DNA of 42,491 nucleotides from Bacillota bacterium (GCA_023424785.1 JAFADP010000047.1:1-42491); one strand, 5' to 3'; positions 24,043 to 33,604 are shown, numbered from the stretch's first letter. Notes: a model not told the origin generated them from the letters alone. Numbers and translations are program-made.

Positions 24043-26638
24043 ACTTACTAATAATAGCTATTTCATCATTTTCTCCATCTATTACAACATTAGAACCATA
24101 ATGAATATCACCTTTAATTATTCTTCTTGCAAGATTATTTTCTAATGTGTTTTGAATATATCTCTTCAATGGTCTTGCTCCATATATTGGATCATATCCT
24201 TCTCTTGCTAAAATAGTTTTTGCATTATCAGTTACTTCTATATTTATATTTCTATCTTTTAATCTTTCTTTTAGTTCTCCTAAGAATATATCTATAATCT
24301 TCTTTATTCCATCTTCTGATAAAGGTTTAAACATAATTGTATCATCTACTCTGTTTAAAAATTCAGGTTTGAATTTTGATTTTAGTGCGTCCATAACACT
24401 CTTTTTAGCATCTTCACTTATTGTATCTCCATTCTCTCCTAAAAGATATTGAGACCCTATATTAGAAGTCATAATTATAATTGTATTTTTAAAGTCTACT
24501 GTTTTACCTTTATTATCAGTTAATCTACCATCATCTAATATTTGAAGAAACATATTAAATACATCTTCATGTGCTTTTTCTATTTCATCAAATAAAATTA
24601 CGCTGTATGGTTTTCTTCTAACTGCCTCAGTTAATTGACCACCTTGTTCATAACCTACATATCCTGGAGGCGCTCCAACTAATCTAGATACGGCATGTTT
24701 CTCCATATATTCAGACATATCAATTCTTATCATTGCATCTTCACTATCAAACATAGTTCTTGCTAGAGTTTTTGCAAGTTCAGTTTTTCCAACACCTGTT
24801 GGTCCAAGGAATATAAATGATCCTATTGGCTTATTTTCATCTTTAAGACCTGCTCTAGCTCTTAAAATTGCGCTTGAAACAGCTTCTACAGCTGATTCTT
24901 GACCTATTACTCTTCTTGATAGCTCATCATCTAATCTTAGTAATTTTTCTCTTTCACCTTCAAGAAGATTAGTTACAGGTATACCAGTCCATTTTGATAA
25001 AACTTGTGAAACCTCTTCTTCAGTAACTTCTTCTTTTAATAAAGCTCCTTCATAATTTTCTTTAAGACCATTTTCTTTTTCTTTAATTTCTTCTTCTATT
25101 GCAGGTATTTGAGAATATCTTATTTCCGCAACCTTATTATAATCATAAGCCCTTTCGTATTTTTCAAGCTCTCCTCTAGCTTCATCTAACTTACTTTTTA
25201 AATCTTTAATTTCAGTAATATGCTCTTTTTCTTTTTCATATTTAGCAGTCATTTCATCATTTTTTTCTCTATATTCTGCAAGCTCTTTATCTAAGTCTTT
25301 TAATCTTTCTTTTGAACCTTCGTCTTTTTCTTTTTCTAGGGCTTCTTTTTCAATTTCTAATTGAAATACTTTTCTTCTAATAACATCAAGTTCTGTTGGA
25401 AGAGAATCTATTTCAGATCTTATCATAGCTCCAGCTTCATCAATTAAATCTATTGCTTTATCTGGTAAATATCTATCTTGAATATATCTATCTGATAATT
25501 TTGCTGCTGCAACTATAGCTGAATCATGAATTCTTATTCCATGATGTATTTCAAATTTTTCTTTTAAACCTCTCAAAATAGATATTGTATCATCTACACT
25601 TGGTTCATCAACTATTACTGGTTGGAATCTTCTTTCTAGAGCTTTATCCTTCTCGATATATTGTCTATATTCATCAAAGGTTGTTGCACCTATACAGTGA
25701 AGTTCTCCTCTAGCAAGTAATGGCTTAATTAAGTTTCCAGCATCCATTGCACCATCTGTTTTACCAGCACCAACTATAGTGTGAATTTCATCAATAAATA
25801 ATATAATTCTTCCTTCACTACTTTGAACTTCCTTAAGTACTGCTTTTAATCTTTCTTCAAATTCACCCCTATACTTTGCACCTGCAATTAATGAACCCAT
25901 ATCTAATGAAAAGATTATTTTGTCTTTTAATCCTTCAGGAACATCGCCTCTTACTATTCTTTCTGCTAATCCTTCAATAATAGCAGTTTTACCAACACCA
26001 GGTTCACCAATTAGTACTGGATTATTTTTTGTTCTTCTTGAAAGAATTCTAACAGTTCTTCTTATTTCTTCATCTCTTCCTATAACAGGATCTAATTTAT
26101 GCTTTTTAGCTAAATCAACTAAGTTTGTACCATACTTAGCAAGAGCATCATAAGTTCCTTCAGGATCTTGAGTCTCAACTCTTTGACTTCCACGTACCTC
26201 TCCTAAAACCTTCATAAATCTATTTTTATCTACATTGAAATCTCTTAATATTTCTCCTACTGGACCCTTATTATCAACATCTATTATAGCAAGCATTAAA
26301 TGCTCAACACTTACATAAGAATCCTTAAATTGAGAAGAAATTTCTTCTGCTTTTATTAGTACTTCTTCTACTTTTCTTGTAATATATACTCCTGCACCTT
26401 CAGCTCCACTACCAGTAACTTTAGGCATAGATTTTAATTTATAATTAATGGAATTCTTTAATGCCTTAACATCAATCCCCATCTTTGTAAATATGTTAGG
26501 GATAAGGCCATCTTCTTGTTCTACTAATGCTGAGAAAATATGAATAACCTCTATTTGTTGATGATTATATTTAACTGCTGTTACATTAGCATCATTTAAG
26601 GCTTGTTGAACTCTTAATGTCATTTTTTCTACGTTCAT
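24041..26638 (-). CDS. clpB: ATP-dependent disaggregase ClpB
   Basis: ClpB is the hexameric AAA+ chaperone that extracts proteins from aggregates with DnaK. The 865 aa match the family. Domain order is the N-domain (1-145), NBD1 with Walker A GEPGVGKT near 205 and Walker B IILFIDEIHT, the middle coiled-coil propeller (about 410-525, rich in Glu/Lys), and NBD2 with GPTGVGKT near 605 and VILFDEIEKAHEDVFN. The long middle domain separates it from ClpC/ClpA. GGAGGG precedes the ATG. A CtsR operator overlaps its promoter, so it should be induced by heat through loss of CtsR repression. Confidence 0.98.
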   Translation of the reverse strand: MNVEKMTLRVQQALNDANVTAVKYNHQQIEVIHIFSALVEQEDGLIPNIFTKMGIDVKALKNSINYKLKSMPKVTGSGAEGAGVYITRKVEEVLIKAEEISSQFKDSYVSVEHLMLAIIDVDNKGPVGEILRDFNVDKNRFMKVLGEVRGSQRVETQDPEGTYDALAKYGTNLVDLAKKHKLDPVIGRDEEIRRTVRILSRRTKNNPVLIGEPGVGKTAIIEGLAERIVRGDVPEGLKDKIIFSLDMGSLIAGAKYRGEFEERLKAVLKEVQSSEGRIILFIDEIHTIVGAGKTDGAMDAGNLIKPLLARGELHCIGATTFDEYRQYIEKDKALERRFQPVIVDEPSVDDTISILRGLKEKFEIHHGIRIHDSAIVAAAKLSDRYIQDRYLPDKAIDLIDEAGAMIRSEIDSLPTELDVIRRKVFQLEIEKEALEKEKDEGSKERLKDLDKELAEYREKNDEMTAKYEKEKEHITEIKDLKSKLDEARGELEKYERAYDYNKVAEIRYSQIPAIEEEIKEKENGLKENYEGALLKEEVTEEEVSQVLSKWTGIPVTNLLEGEREKLLRLDDELSRRVIGQESAVEAVSSAILRARAGLKDENKPIGSFIFLGPTGVGKTELAKTLARTMFDSEDAMIRIDMSEYMEKHAVSRLVGAPPGYVGYEQGGQLTEAVRRKPYSVILFDEIEKAHEDVFNMFLQILDDGRLTDNKGKTVDFKNTIIIMTSNIGSQYLLGENGDTISEDAKKSVMDALKSKFKPEFLNRVDDTIMFKPLSEDGIKKIIDIFLGELKERLKDRNINIEVTDNAKTILAREGYDPIYGARPLKRYIQNTLENNLARRIIKGDIHYGSNVVIDGENDEIAIISK

Positions 26639-26674
26639 AGGTATCCCTCCTAAGTAATTTTTTTCTATACTTTT

Positions 26675-26704
26675 ATATTAGCACTAAAGTCAAAGAAAGT
26701 CAAA
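26675..26704 (-). promoter_or_regulatory. clpB promoter overlapped by a CtsR operator
   Basis: Read on the plus strand, AGTCAAA-GAA-AGTCAAA (26688-26704) is an exact match to the CtsR box: two (A/G)GTCAAA heptamers 3 nt apart. On the minus strand the same bases supply the -35 TTGACT (26698-26703), with a 17-nt spacer to the -10 TAATAT (26675-26680). CtsR is the known repressor of clp genes in low-GC Gram-positives. ctsR itself is not in this window. Confidence 0.93.
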
Positions 26705-26773
26705 GTAAATTTTCTTTTTTTTGTCTTTTATATGATATAATATTTAATATATTGTTTTAGAAGGAGATGTTTT

Positions 26774-28855
26774 ATGCGAAAAGAACATATAAGTTACAAT
26801 TCTGATATTCCTGTAAAAATAACTTATGCTTCAATAAAAGAATATCCCTTACATTGGCATAACTCCGTTGAGATCTTATATGTATTAAAGGGTATGATTA
26901 GTATTTCCATAGATACTGATAGTTATGATATTTTTGAAGACGAAGTTCAAATTATAAATGTAAATGAAAGCCATAGAATTTATTCTAATGAAGATAATAA
27001 AGTTCTTATATTTCATATAGATTCTTCATTTTTAGAAAAATACTATCAAGATATTAATAATATATTCTTTTATACAAACACATCTAATGATATTTCTCAA
27101 AAAGGTGAAGAATATACTATATTTAAAACATTTCTTGCAGAAATATTATGTGAAACTGTACAAAGACAAGAAGATTATGATGAAGAAATTGAATCTATAG
27201 TAATTAAACTTCTATTTCATATGATAAATAACTTTCATTACTTAATTTCAGGTGAAGGCGACTTAAAAGATAATCAAGAACAATTTGATAGATATCATAG
27301 AATTTCAAAATATATTTTTAACAATTATAACAGTAATATTACACTTCAAAATATAGCAAAAAAAGAATTTTTAAGTCCAGATTATCTTTCTCATGAATTT
27401 AAAAATGCTACAGGATATAATTTTACTGATTTATTAAACTTAACAAGAGTTGAAGAAGGCTTAAAACTATTACTAGATACAGATATGAGTTTAACTGAAA
27501 TTTCTGAAGAGGTTGGTTTTTCACATACACGTTATTTTAATAAACATTTTAAGAATTATTATGGCTTAACGCCTCTTCAGTTTAGAAGAAAAAATAAATT
27601 AGATGATAAAACATTGAATAAGTTAAAAAATATAACTGTATATCCGTTAAATGATTCTATTAAACTCTTATCTTCTTATTTAGATAAGTATGAAAGATTT
27701 AATTACGAAAATAAGTTATGGAATATTGATGTTAATGTAAATGACTCATTAGAAGAATTTAATACAAACTTTAAGGAAATAATCAGCCTTGGAGATGCCT
27801 TTGATTTATTAATTGAAGATAACAAGGATATTCTTGAAGAACTTCAATCAGAAATAAGTTTTAAATATGGAAGAATTGAAAATGTATTAAATAATGATAT
27901 GGGAATATTTAAGGATGGTGAATTTTTTAATTGGAATAGAACCAAATCAGTTTTAGAATTTTTAAATTATCAATACCTAATTCCATTAATAGTACTTGAT
28001 AACACAGAATTCTCTATTGATGACTATAAAAGAGCTTTAACTAGCTTCTACAGGTATTTTGATGACATTGAATATGATTATCTTTATGATATTAAATTTC
28101 AAATTTCATCAAAATTAAATGACAATATTAAAATACAACTAAAAAATTTTATAAAGTTTAATTTACAAAAAGATGTGTTAGATGATGAATTTATTCAAAA
28201 TAGAGATCTTAATCCTATTTACGATACATCTTATATGATTCCATATATTATTCATAAAACACTCTTTACTAATGAAGATTTAAGTTTTCTTAAAGCTTTT
28301 GATGTTATTGAAAAAGAGCTTGAATTAAATAATGAGGTATTTATTGGTGCTCCTGGAATAATAAATGATATGAATATTAGAAAGCCTTCTTATTATGCAT
28401 ATTATCTTTTAAGTAAACTTAATGGAACTGTTATAGCTAAAAACCATGGATATATAGTAACTAAAAATGAAGATGAGTTTTGTATATTACTTTATAATTA
28501 TAATAATATGATAGATAATATTCTTTCATCAGATTGCCAACTAAATAAATCTAGTATATCCAAAACTACAGTAAAAAAAGTATCTCTTAATTTAAGAAAT
28601 ATAAACATGGATTCAAGAATTACTAGCTATGAAATTAACGAAAAAATAGGCTCCTCATATAATTATTGGTTATCTATGGGGAATCCTGATAGATTAAACA
28701 AAGAAGAACGTGAAATTTTATCAAAAGCTTCTTTTCCTAAAGTTGAATTTAAGTATGCAAAGAAAAGCCCTATCCTCAATATAATAACTAAACTTAGTGG
28801 ATATGGTGCTATTTTAATACTTATTTCTCCTGCAAAAAAAAGTAGAGAAAATTAA
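26774..28855 (+). CDS. AraC-family transcriptional regulator with GH39-like C-terminal domain
   Basis: The 693-aa protein has three parts. The first is a cupin-like sensor domain (about 1-110; KEYPLHWHNSVEILYVLKG). The second is a double helix-turn-helix AraC domain (about 180-280; NITLQNIAKKEFLSPDYLSHEF then LTEISEEVGFSHTRYFNKHF). The third is about 400 residues whose end (FIGAPGIINDMNIRKPSYYAYYLLSKLNG) resembles glycoside hydrolase family 39 xylosidases. I see no W-N-E-P-type acid/base motif, so the C-terminal part is probably a sugar-sensing relic. AAGGAG precedes the ATG. It is divergent from clpB, and its target genes are not evident here. Confidence 0.88.
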   Translation: MRKEHISYNSDIPVKITYASIKEYPLHWHNSVEILYVLKGMISISIDTDSYDIFEDEVQIINVNESHRIYSNEDNKVLIFHIDSSFLEKYYQDINNIFFYTNTSNDISQKGEEYTIFKTFLAEILCETVQRQEDYDEEIESIVIKLLFHMINNFHYLISGEGDLKDNQEQFDRYHRISKYIFNNYNSNITLQNIAKKEFLSPDYLSHEFKNATGYNFTDLLNLTRVEEGLKLLLDTDMSLTEISEEVGFSHTRYFNKHFKNYYGLTPLQFRRKNKLDDKTLNKLKNITVYPLNDSIKLLSSYLDKYERFNYENKLWNIDVNVNDSLEEFNTNFKEIISLGDAFDLLIEDNKDILEELQSEISFKYGRIENVLNNDMGIFKDGEFFNWNRTKSVLEFLNYQYLIPLIVLDNTEFSIDDYKRALTSFYRYFDDIEYDYLYDIKFQISSKLNDNIKIQLKNFIKFNLQKDVLDDEFIQNRDLNPIYDTSYMIPYIIHKTLFTNEDLSFLKAFDVIEKELELNNEVFIGAPGIINDMNIRKPSYYAYYLLSKLNGTVIAKNHGYIVTKNEDEFCILLYNYNNMIDNILSSDCQLNKSSISKTTVKKVSLNLRNINMDSRITSYEINEKIGSSYNYWLSMGNPDRLNKEEREILSKASFPKVEFKYAKKSPILNIITKLSGYGAILILISPAKKSREN

Positions 28856-28871
28856 CCTTTCTCTACTTTTT
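28837..28871. terminator. Bidirectional terminator between the AraC gene and the HTH-TPR gene
   Basis: A perfect 14-bp stem (AAAAAGTAGAGAAA 28837-28850 with 28858-28871) has a 7-nt loop that includes the AraC-gene stop codon. Flanking A and T runs suit both directions. Confidence 0.92.
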
Positions 28872-30132
28872 ATAATGTATTTTCTTTTTCTAATGCTAAT
28901 GAAAAATATTTTAAAGCTTCTTTTATTTCACCTAGCTTATAATACATATTTCCCATATCTGCATATCTCTTTTTTCTTTGATCCCTGGAACCATATTTAA
29001 GAAGTGAATCTAATGATAAATTCATGTATAATTCTGAATCTACGTAATTGCCCTCTTTTTGCAATATTATACCCTTTAGATAGTATGCATTTTCAATTAA
29101 TTCTATAGTATCTGTACTAATAGCCATATCTAAAGCTTCATCTATTAAATCATGTGCTTTTTTAACTTGATTATAATCTAAAAATGTTTGAATGCAATTA
29201 TTTAAGAACTTCACATATTCCTTTTTATTTTCTTTGGGGAATATATCTATTCCTTCCATAATTTCATTTATTGCCTTATTGATTTTACCTACTTTAAAGT
29301 AAGCTGCACCATAATCCCCTTTTGCAAATGCTAAAAGTATTGGTTCATCTTTTTTACACTCATAATTTTTTTGTATATACTCTTCTGCTTCGTTATTATT
29401 TAATATAATGCATACTAATGAATATTGATGATATATATTACCTTTATTTTTTATATTCTTAATTTCTTCTGCATATTTAACAGATTCAGCAAGTAATTCA
29501 TATGCTTCTTTTTCTTTTGATAATTTCATATAACAAATAGCTTCATCATAAGCTACATTTGAATAACACTCCTTATCTTTTATTCCATGTTTAGATAGCA
29601 ACTCTCTCAATCTACTATAGTGTGTTATAGCTTCAACGTATTCATTGTTTTGGAATAAATACTTAGCCATATCTCTAAAATACGTAATAATATTTTCTTC
29701 ACTATTATTTTTCTGATATAAATCATAGTACTGAGAAATTATTAATTGTATTTTTTCATAACTCTTATTTTTTAAATAATAGTTAAATAATATATGAACT
29801 AATTGAAAAGATAAATCATAGTATTCATAATGATTAGCATAGCTTAAGTTATATTCTATATCTCTTTCAAGAGAACTACTTTTTTCATCGTAATTTTTTA
29901 TATCTTGTATATTTTTTACTATTTGTTCATAAACATCTTGAACTAAATATTCAAAATCTACTCCTATTTTATCTGATATATACTTTATTATATCTTTATC
30001 TGCCTTTACTTTTCCATTCTCAATACAGCTCATCTTCGAAATTGAAATTTTAGTTCCGCAAAGTTCTTTTAATGTTATTCCTCTATAAATTCTAGCTCTT
30101 TTTATTTTTTCACCTGTAGATAATATTTCCAT
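28870..30132 (-). CDS. HTH-TPR transcriptional regulator (XRE type), second of a tandem pair
   Basis: The 420-aa protein starts with an XRE helix-turn-helix (about 6-60; GEKIKRARIYRGITLKELCG, SKMSCIENGKVKADKD). The rest is a run of about eight tetratricopeptide-like helix pairs (for example YADMGNMYYKLGEIKEALKYFSLALEKE at the end). This architecture resembles peptide-responsive RRNPP regulators and their clostridial relatives. A weak AGGTGA ribosome site precedes the ATG. It lies 20 nt after a paralogue beginning with the same MEILS-GEKIKR segment, so the two are an operon. No small exported-peptide gene was found next to it. Confidence 0.85.
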   Translation of the reverse strand: MEILSTGEKIKRARIYRGITLKELCGTKISISKMSCIENGKVKADKDIIKYISDKIGVDFEYLVQDVYEQIVKNIQDIKNYDEKSSSLERDIEYNLSYANHYEYYDLSFQLVHILFNYYLKNKSYEKIQLIISQYYDLYQKNNSEENIITYFRDMAKYLFQNNEYVEAITHYSRLRELLSKHGIKDKECYSNVAYDEAICYMKLSKEKEAYELLAESVKYAEEIKNIKNKGNIYHQYSLVCIILNNNEAEEYIQKNYECKKDEPILLAFAKGDYGAAYFKVGKINKAINEIMEGIDIFPKENKKEYVKFLNNCIQTFLDYNQVKKAHDLIDEALDMAISTDTIELIENAYYLKGIILQKEGNYVDSELYMNLSLDSLLKYGSRDQRKKRYADMGNMYYKLGEIKEALKYFSLALEKENTL

Positions 30133-30152
30133 GATAATTCACCTAACTTTCT

Positions 30153-31454
30153 TTAGTTTTGTAAGAATCCCATACTTTTAAAGATTTCTACACTTTCATC
30201 TAAATATTTTTTAGCTAAATACTCGTCTTTTTTATCTAAATAAAACTTTCCTATTTTAACTGCTAAATCACTAGCTTCTTCATATAAACTATTTTCTTTA
30301 GCTATCTTATACGTACTAACTAAAATTTCTTCTGCTTCTTCAAACTTTTCTTCTATTATAAATACTCTATATTTAATTAAATTAAACTCAATTACTTTAG
30401 ATATATCATTCTTATCTATTCTTATTTGAATTTCTTTTAATATATCTTTACATATGGATAAATCTTTTACCTTTATATAACTTTTACATAAATTTATAAG
30501 TGTATCTACTACTTCATTATCATTATTTCTTACTCTTATATCTCTTGATAAGTTAAAATGCCTAAAGGCTTCATCAATTTCATTGAAATTATAGAATAAT
30601 TTTCCTAATGTATTTTCTATATTAGCTATATTCTTTGATTTTTCCATTTCCTTATATACTTCTAATGCTTTAGTTGAATACTTAATTGCATTAGCAAAAT
30701 CCCCTTTTATATTATATTCATCCGATAATGAAATAAGAGCTTTTGCATATTCTTCTTTATTTTGTATTTCATCAAACTTATTTCTTGCTAACTTAGCATA
30801 TTTTTTTGATTCCCCTATTTGCTCAATGGTATAATACACCTTTGACATATTGTAGTATATTTCTCCAAGAAGAAAATCGTTTCCTATATTATTATCAATA
30901 TATACTTTTTCAGCTTGCTTTAAATAACTATTAGCTGAATGATAAGCTTTTAATTTTAATGTTATTTTAGCTAAATTTAGAAAACTTCTTATTATTTCTT
31001 CATATGCATTATGTCTAATAAAAATTACATTAGCAGATAGTAAAAATTGTTGTGCTACTGCTACTTCATCTTTATTAATATATACTTCTGACCTTAAAAA
31101 GAAACATCTTGCTTTTCTGTACTCCAAATTATATTCTTCAGCATATTTAAGTGCCTTTTCTATATAATCTTCAGACTTATCATAACCTTTACTTATTATG
31201 TATGATTCAGCTAATTGTTCATAATACATACATATCTTTTCTGCTTGACTTTCTTCTGACTCCATTAAATATTCAACAGTAGTATGTAAACTATTTGCTA
31301 AATACTCTAACAAGTCCATAGAAGGGTTAGATCTTCCAGACTCTACTAAACTTATTTGTCCAGGAGTAATTCTATCTTTTGCTAAATCTTTTAATGTCAT
31401 CTTTAATTCTTTTCTTTTTCTTTTTATTTTTTCCCCTAATGATAGAATTTCCAT
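30153..31454 (-). CDS. HTH-TPR transcriptional regulator (XRE type), first of a tandem pair
   Basis: The 433-aa protein has an N-terminal XRE helix-turn-helix (about 5-65; LGEKIKRKRKELKMTLKDLAKDRI, SLVESGRSNPSMDLLEYLANSL) and then a long TPR array ending LAKKYLDESVEIFKSMGF. It shares architecture and N-terminal wording with the gene 20 nt downstream, pointing to an ancient tandem duplication. A sigma-A-like promoter with an extended -10 lies upstream. Such proteins commonly bind signalling peptides through the TPR groove; the ligand and targets here are unknown. Confidence 0.87.
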   Translation of the reverse strand: MEILSLGEKIKRKRKELKMTLKDLAKDRITPGQISLVESGRSNPSMDLLEYLANSLHTTVEYLMESEESQAEKICMYYEQLAESYIISKGYDKSEDYIEKALKYAEEYNLEYRKARCFFLRSEVYINKDEVAVAQQFLLSANVIFIRHNAYEEIIRSFLNLAKITLKLKAYHSANSYLKQAEKVYIDNNIGNDFLLGEIYYNMSKVYYTIEQIGESKKYAKLARNKFDEIQNKEEYAKALISLSDEYNIKGDFANAIKYSTKALEVYKEMEKSKNIANIENTLGKLFYNFNEIDEAFRHFNLSRDIRVRNNDNEVVDTLINLCKSYIKVKDLSICKDILKEIQIRIDKNDISKVIEFNLIKYRVFIIEEKFEEAEEILVSTYKIAKENSLYEEASDLAVKIGKFYLDKKDEYLAKKYLDESVEIFKSMGFLQN

Positions 31455-31496
31455 ACTTCACTCTTCTTTCTTAAATTTTTTAAATAATTTTTATTA

Positions 31497-31526
31497 ATTA
31501 TAACATAATTTTAGTAATTGAAACAA
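31497..31526 (-). promoter_or_regulatory. Probable promoter of the HTH-TPR operon
   Basis: The -10 is TATAAT (31497-31502) with a TG extension (TGTTATAAT), and the -35 is TTGTTT (31521-31526). The spacer is 18 nt. Confidence 0.62.
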
Positions 31527-31609
31527 CAAAATACACGAATTCTAGAAAATTTTAGTTATTTATTTTTGATTTTTATATAATAATTATTGTTTCATTATAT
31601 ATTTACAAC

Positions 31610-31634
31610 AAAAAAAGTCACTAAATATAGTGAC
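31610..31634 (-). terminator. Terminator of the 56-aa membrane protein gene
   Basis: A GTCACTA / TAGTGAC stem (31617-31623 with 31628-31634) with an AATA loop is followed on the minus strand by a T7 run. Confidence 0.88.
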
Positions 31635-31638
31635 CTTT

Positions 31639-31809
31639 TTATCTCATATATCTCATTCCAGAAAAAGTATCTTCCGCCATATCCAATACTCTATTTCCTG
31701 CTCTTTTCATAGTTCTTTGAGTTTTTCTATCTAGCTGTGGTAGTATTATCATTCCTAAGGCCATTCCAACGGCTACTCCTGTTAGCATACAACATGAACA
31801 TTTTCCCAT
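31639..31809 (-). CDS. Small YtxH-like membrane protein, 56 aa
   Basis: The frame runs from ATG at 31809 to TAA at 31639, preceded by GAGGTG. The product begins MGKCSCCMLTGVAVGMALGM and continues with IILPQLDRKTQRTMKR. It has a short N-terminal glycine-rich membrane segment (about 8-25) followed by a basic amphipathic region, the layout of small YtxH-type proteins common in clostridia. The CSCC group near the N-terminus is notable. Its own terminator directly follows. The function is unknown; the family assignment is by resemblance. Confidence 0.78.
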   Translation of the reverse strand: MGKCSCCMLTGVAVGMALGMIILPQLDRKTQRTMKRAGNRVLDMAEDTFSGMRYMR

Positions 31810-31881
31810 ATTTATACACCTCTTTAAATATAATTACTTTATTGAATTTATTATGTGTATTAATATGATTTTCTATACCTA

Positions 31882-32634
31882 TTATATAATTATTATATTG
31901 TTTTCTCCTTTTGGTGCTATAGAAGTTATTTTATCTTTTACCTCTTTAGATACGACTTTTATTTCATTATTTATTAGCCATTTTTCTACTACCTTATCAG
32001 ATCTTATGCCTAATTCCTCCTTACACTTTTCATCAACAAGTTCATTAAATAAGTCTCCAGTATGACTATCTACTTTTACAAAACTTATACTTAAACCCTT
32101 AGACATAATATTCTGCATTTTCTCATAGTACTCTTTAGATGACTCTTCTTTTCTTGCCCATACTCCAGTAGCATGATATGCTATTCCAACATAATCATGA
32201 AATATTAATGCTTTATCTCTATTTATACTAATAGCATATTCTGCTCCTTTAACTGCACCCTCAAGTTCTCCAGCTATCTGCCTTATATTTTTAGATGCAT
32301 TACTTTTGCCTATTCCACTTTCTATGTGCATTACAATATCATTTTCAACTACAACTACTCCATAAGAATATTCTTCTGTAGTAGCATTATAACTTCCATC
32401 AACATATATATGAAGACAATCTTTTGGATAATTTTTATCCTCCTTTTTAAATCCTCCATCTAAATTATCAAAATAATCTTGAGCTTCTTTCATTGTTTTA
32501 AAGCTTTTATATTTAGCACCTTTAACACCTTTAACATACTTTAAACATTCATCCCAAGTATTTACCACTAAATTTTCTACTTTTTTTTCATTTACTTTAT
32601 CAAAACCTTCTTTTATTGCATAAAACTTTGCCAT
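31882..32634 (-). CDS. rnhA: Ribonuclease HI with N-terminal viroplasmin (dsRNA/hybrid-binding) domain
   Basis: The 250-aa enzyme would cleave the RNA strand of RNA-DNA hybrids. Residues 1-60 (MAKFYAIKEGFDKVNEKKVE... FKTMKEAQDYFDNL) form the caulimovirus-viroplasmin/HBD domain. The RNase H domain follows (about 75-225). Its acidic active site is visible as Asp in IYVDGSYN, Glu in AGELEGAVKG, Asp in FHDYVGIAYH and Asp in HTGDLFNELVDEKCKEELG. AAGGAG precedes the ATG. It lies 19 nt after the DUF1232 gene, so the two may be co-transcribed. Confidence 0.93.
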   Translation of the reverse strand: MAKFYAIKEGFDKVNEKKVENLVVNTWDECLKYVKGVKGAKYKSFKTMKEAQDYFDNLDGGFKKEDKNYPKDCLHIYVDGSYNATTEEYSYGVVVVENDIVMHIESGIGKSNASKNIRQIAGELEGAVKGAEYAISINRDKALIFHDYVGIAYHATGVWARKEESSKEYYEKMQNIMSKGLSISFVKVDSHTGDLFNELVDEKCKEELGIRSDKVVEKWLINNEIKVVSKEVKDKITSIAPKGENNIIII

Positions 32635-32653
32635 ATACTTCTCCTTATTATAT

Positions 32654-33604
32654 TTATAATGTACTTAATTCTTCTGCTATATTATAAAGTTTTTCAACAT
32701 TTTTAACACCAGTTAATTCACTAATATAGCTTAATCCATTCTTTAATACTTCAATAAAATCATCTTTTCCAGACCAATTTTCTAGTATTACTTTAGTTGG
32801 TACATCATTCGCTATTTTATTTAAAGCAAATAATACTACAGCTAAATCATCTATTTTCCCTATAAAAGGTATACTATCTGGAATAAAATCACGAGGAAAT
32901 GCAATATATGTTATGGATACTGATACCACTATCTTTGTTTTCATAGGGACTCTACTATCCTTAAGTAACCTATAAATTAAAGTTACTAAATCAGGTATAA
33001 TAAATAAATAATCTGATATTCCAGTAATTTTTTCTGGCATCTTATCTTTTAGTATTTCCCTTCCTTTAGAATAATTATCTTCTATTTTATTTATTTCTCC
33101 AATTTCTTCTTTTTCTTCAATAGTGTTAGTTTCTTTTACTGTCTTTATTAATTCTCCCTTTAATGATACCTTTATATCTTCAACTTCTAATTGTATAGCA
33201 TGTTCCTTTAAATATATACCACAAACATTAAAATCAACAAAGGTAAAATCTTTTAATAAGTTCTCTAAGTTAATTATTATATTATCCTTATTTGAATATA
33301 GTCCATTAAGCTTTATTAATTCAAATACCTTTTTTAATGCAAAGCTTCTTATAAGCCTAAATATACCTAGCTTGGCCACTTTCACCTTAGACAACTTAAC
33401 AATAATTTCTTTCTTATTAACGCTTACTATATCTACAACTGCTTGAAATGCTATTTTTATTCTATTTTCATATGAACCTTTTATAACTATATTCTTTCCT
33501 ATACATGCTTCATGTATTTTAAGACCATCTACTTGTACAAATTCTTCAATTATACTAATAATATCAGCTTCTGTAAGTTCAACTTTTATATTTGATATCT
33601 TCAT
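32654..33604 (-). CDS. DUF1232 (YkvA-like) domain membrane protein
   Basis: The N-terminal 160 residues of this 316-aa protein are not recognised; they are beta-rich and Lys/Ile rich, possibly a lipid-binding-type fold. A charged linker (about 165-195) follows, then a C-terminal DUF1232 domain (about 200-265; VPMKTKIVVSVSITYIAFPRDFIPDSIPFIGKIDDLAV) with the family's FPxDxIPDxIPxxGxxDD-type motif. AAGGAG lies before the ATG. It precedes the RNase H gene by 19 nt. The function of DUF1232 is not established. Confidence 0.85.
   Translation of the reverse strand: MKISNIKVELTEADIISIIEEFVQVDGLKIHEACIGKNIVIKGSYENRIKIAFQAVVDIVSVNKKEIIVKLSKVKVAKLGIFRLIRSFALKKVFELIKLNGLYSNKDNIIINLENLLKDFTFVDFNVCGIYLKEHAIQLEVEDIKVSLKGELIKTVKETNTIEEKEEIGEINKIEDNYSKGREILKDKMPEKITGISDYLFIIPDLVTLIYRLLKDSRVPMKTKIVVSVSITYIAFPRDFIPDSIPFIGKIDDLAVVLFALNKIANDVPTKVILENWSGKDDFIEVLKNGLSYISELTGVKNVEKLYNIAEELSTL

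Noticed and set aside
26639..26773. CIRCE element at clpB
   Set aside because: No TTAGCACTC-N9-GAGTGCTAA inverted repeat is present; only the CtsR direct repeat is.
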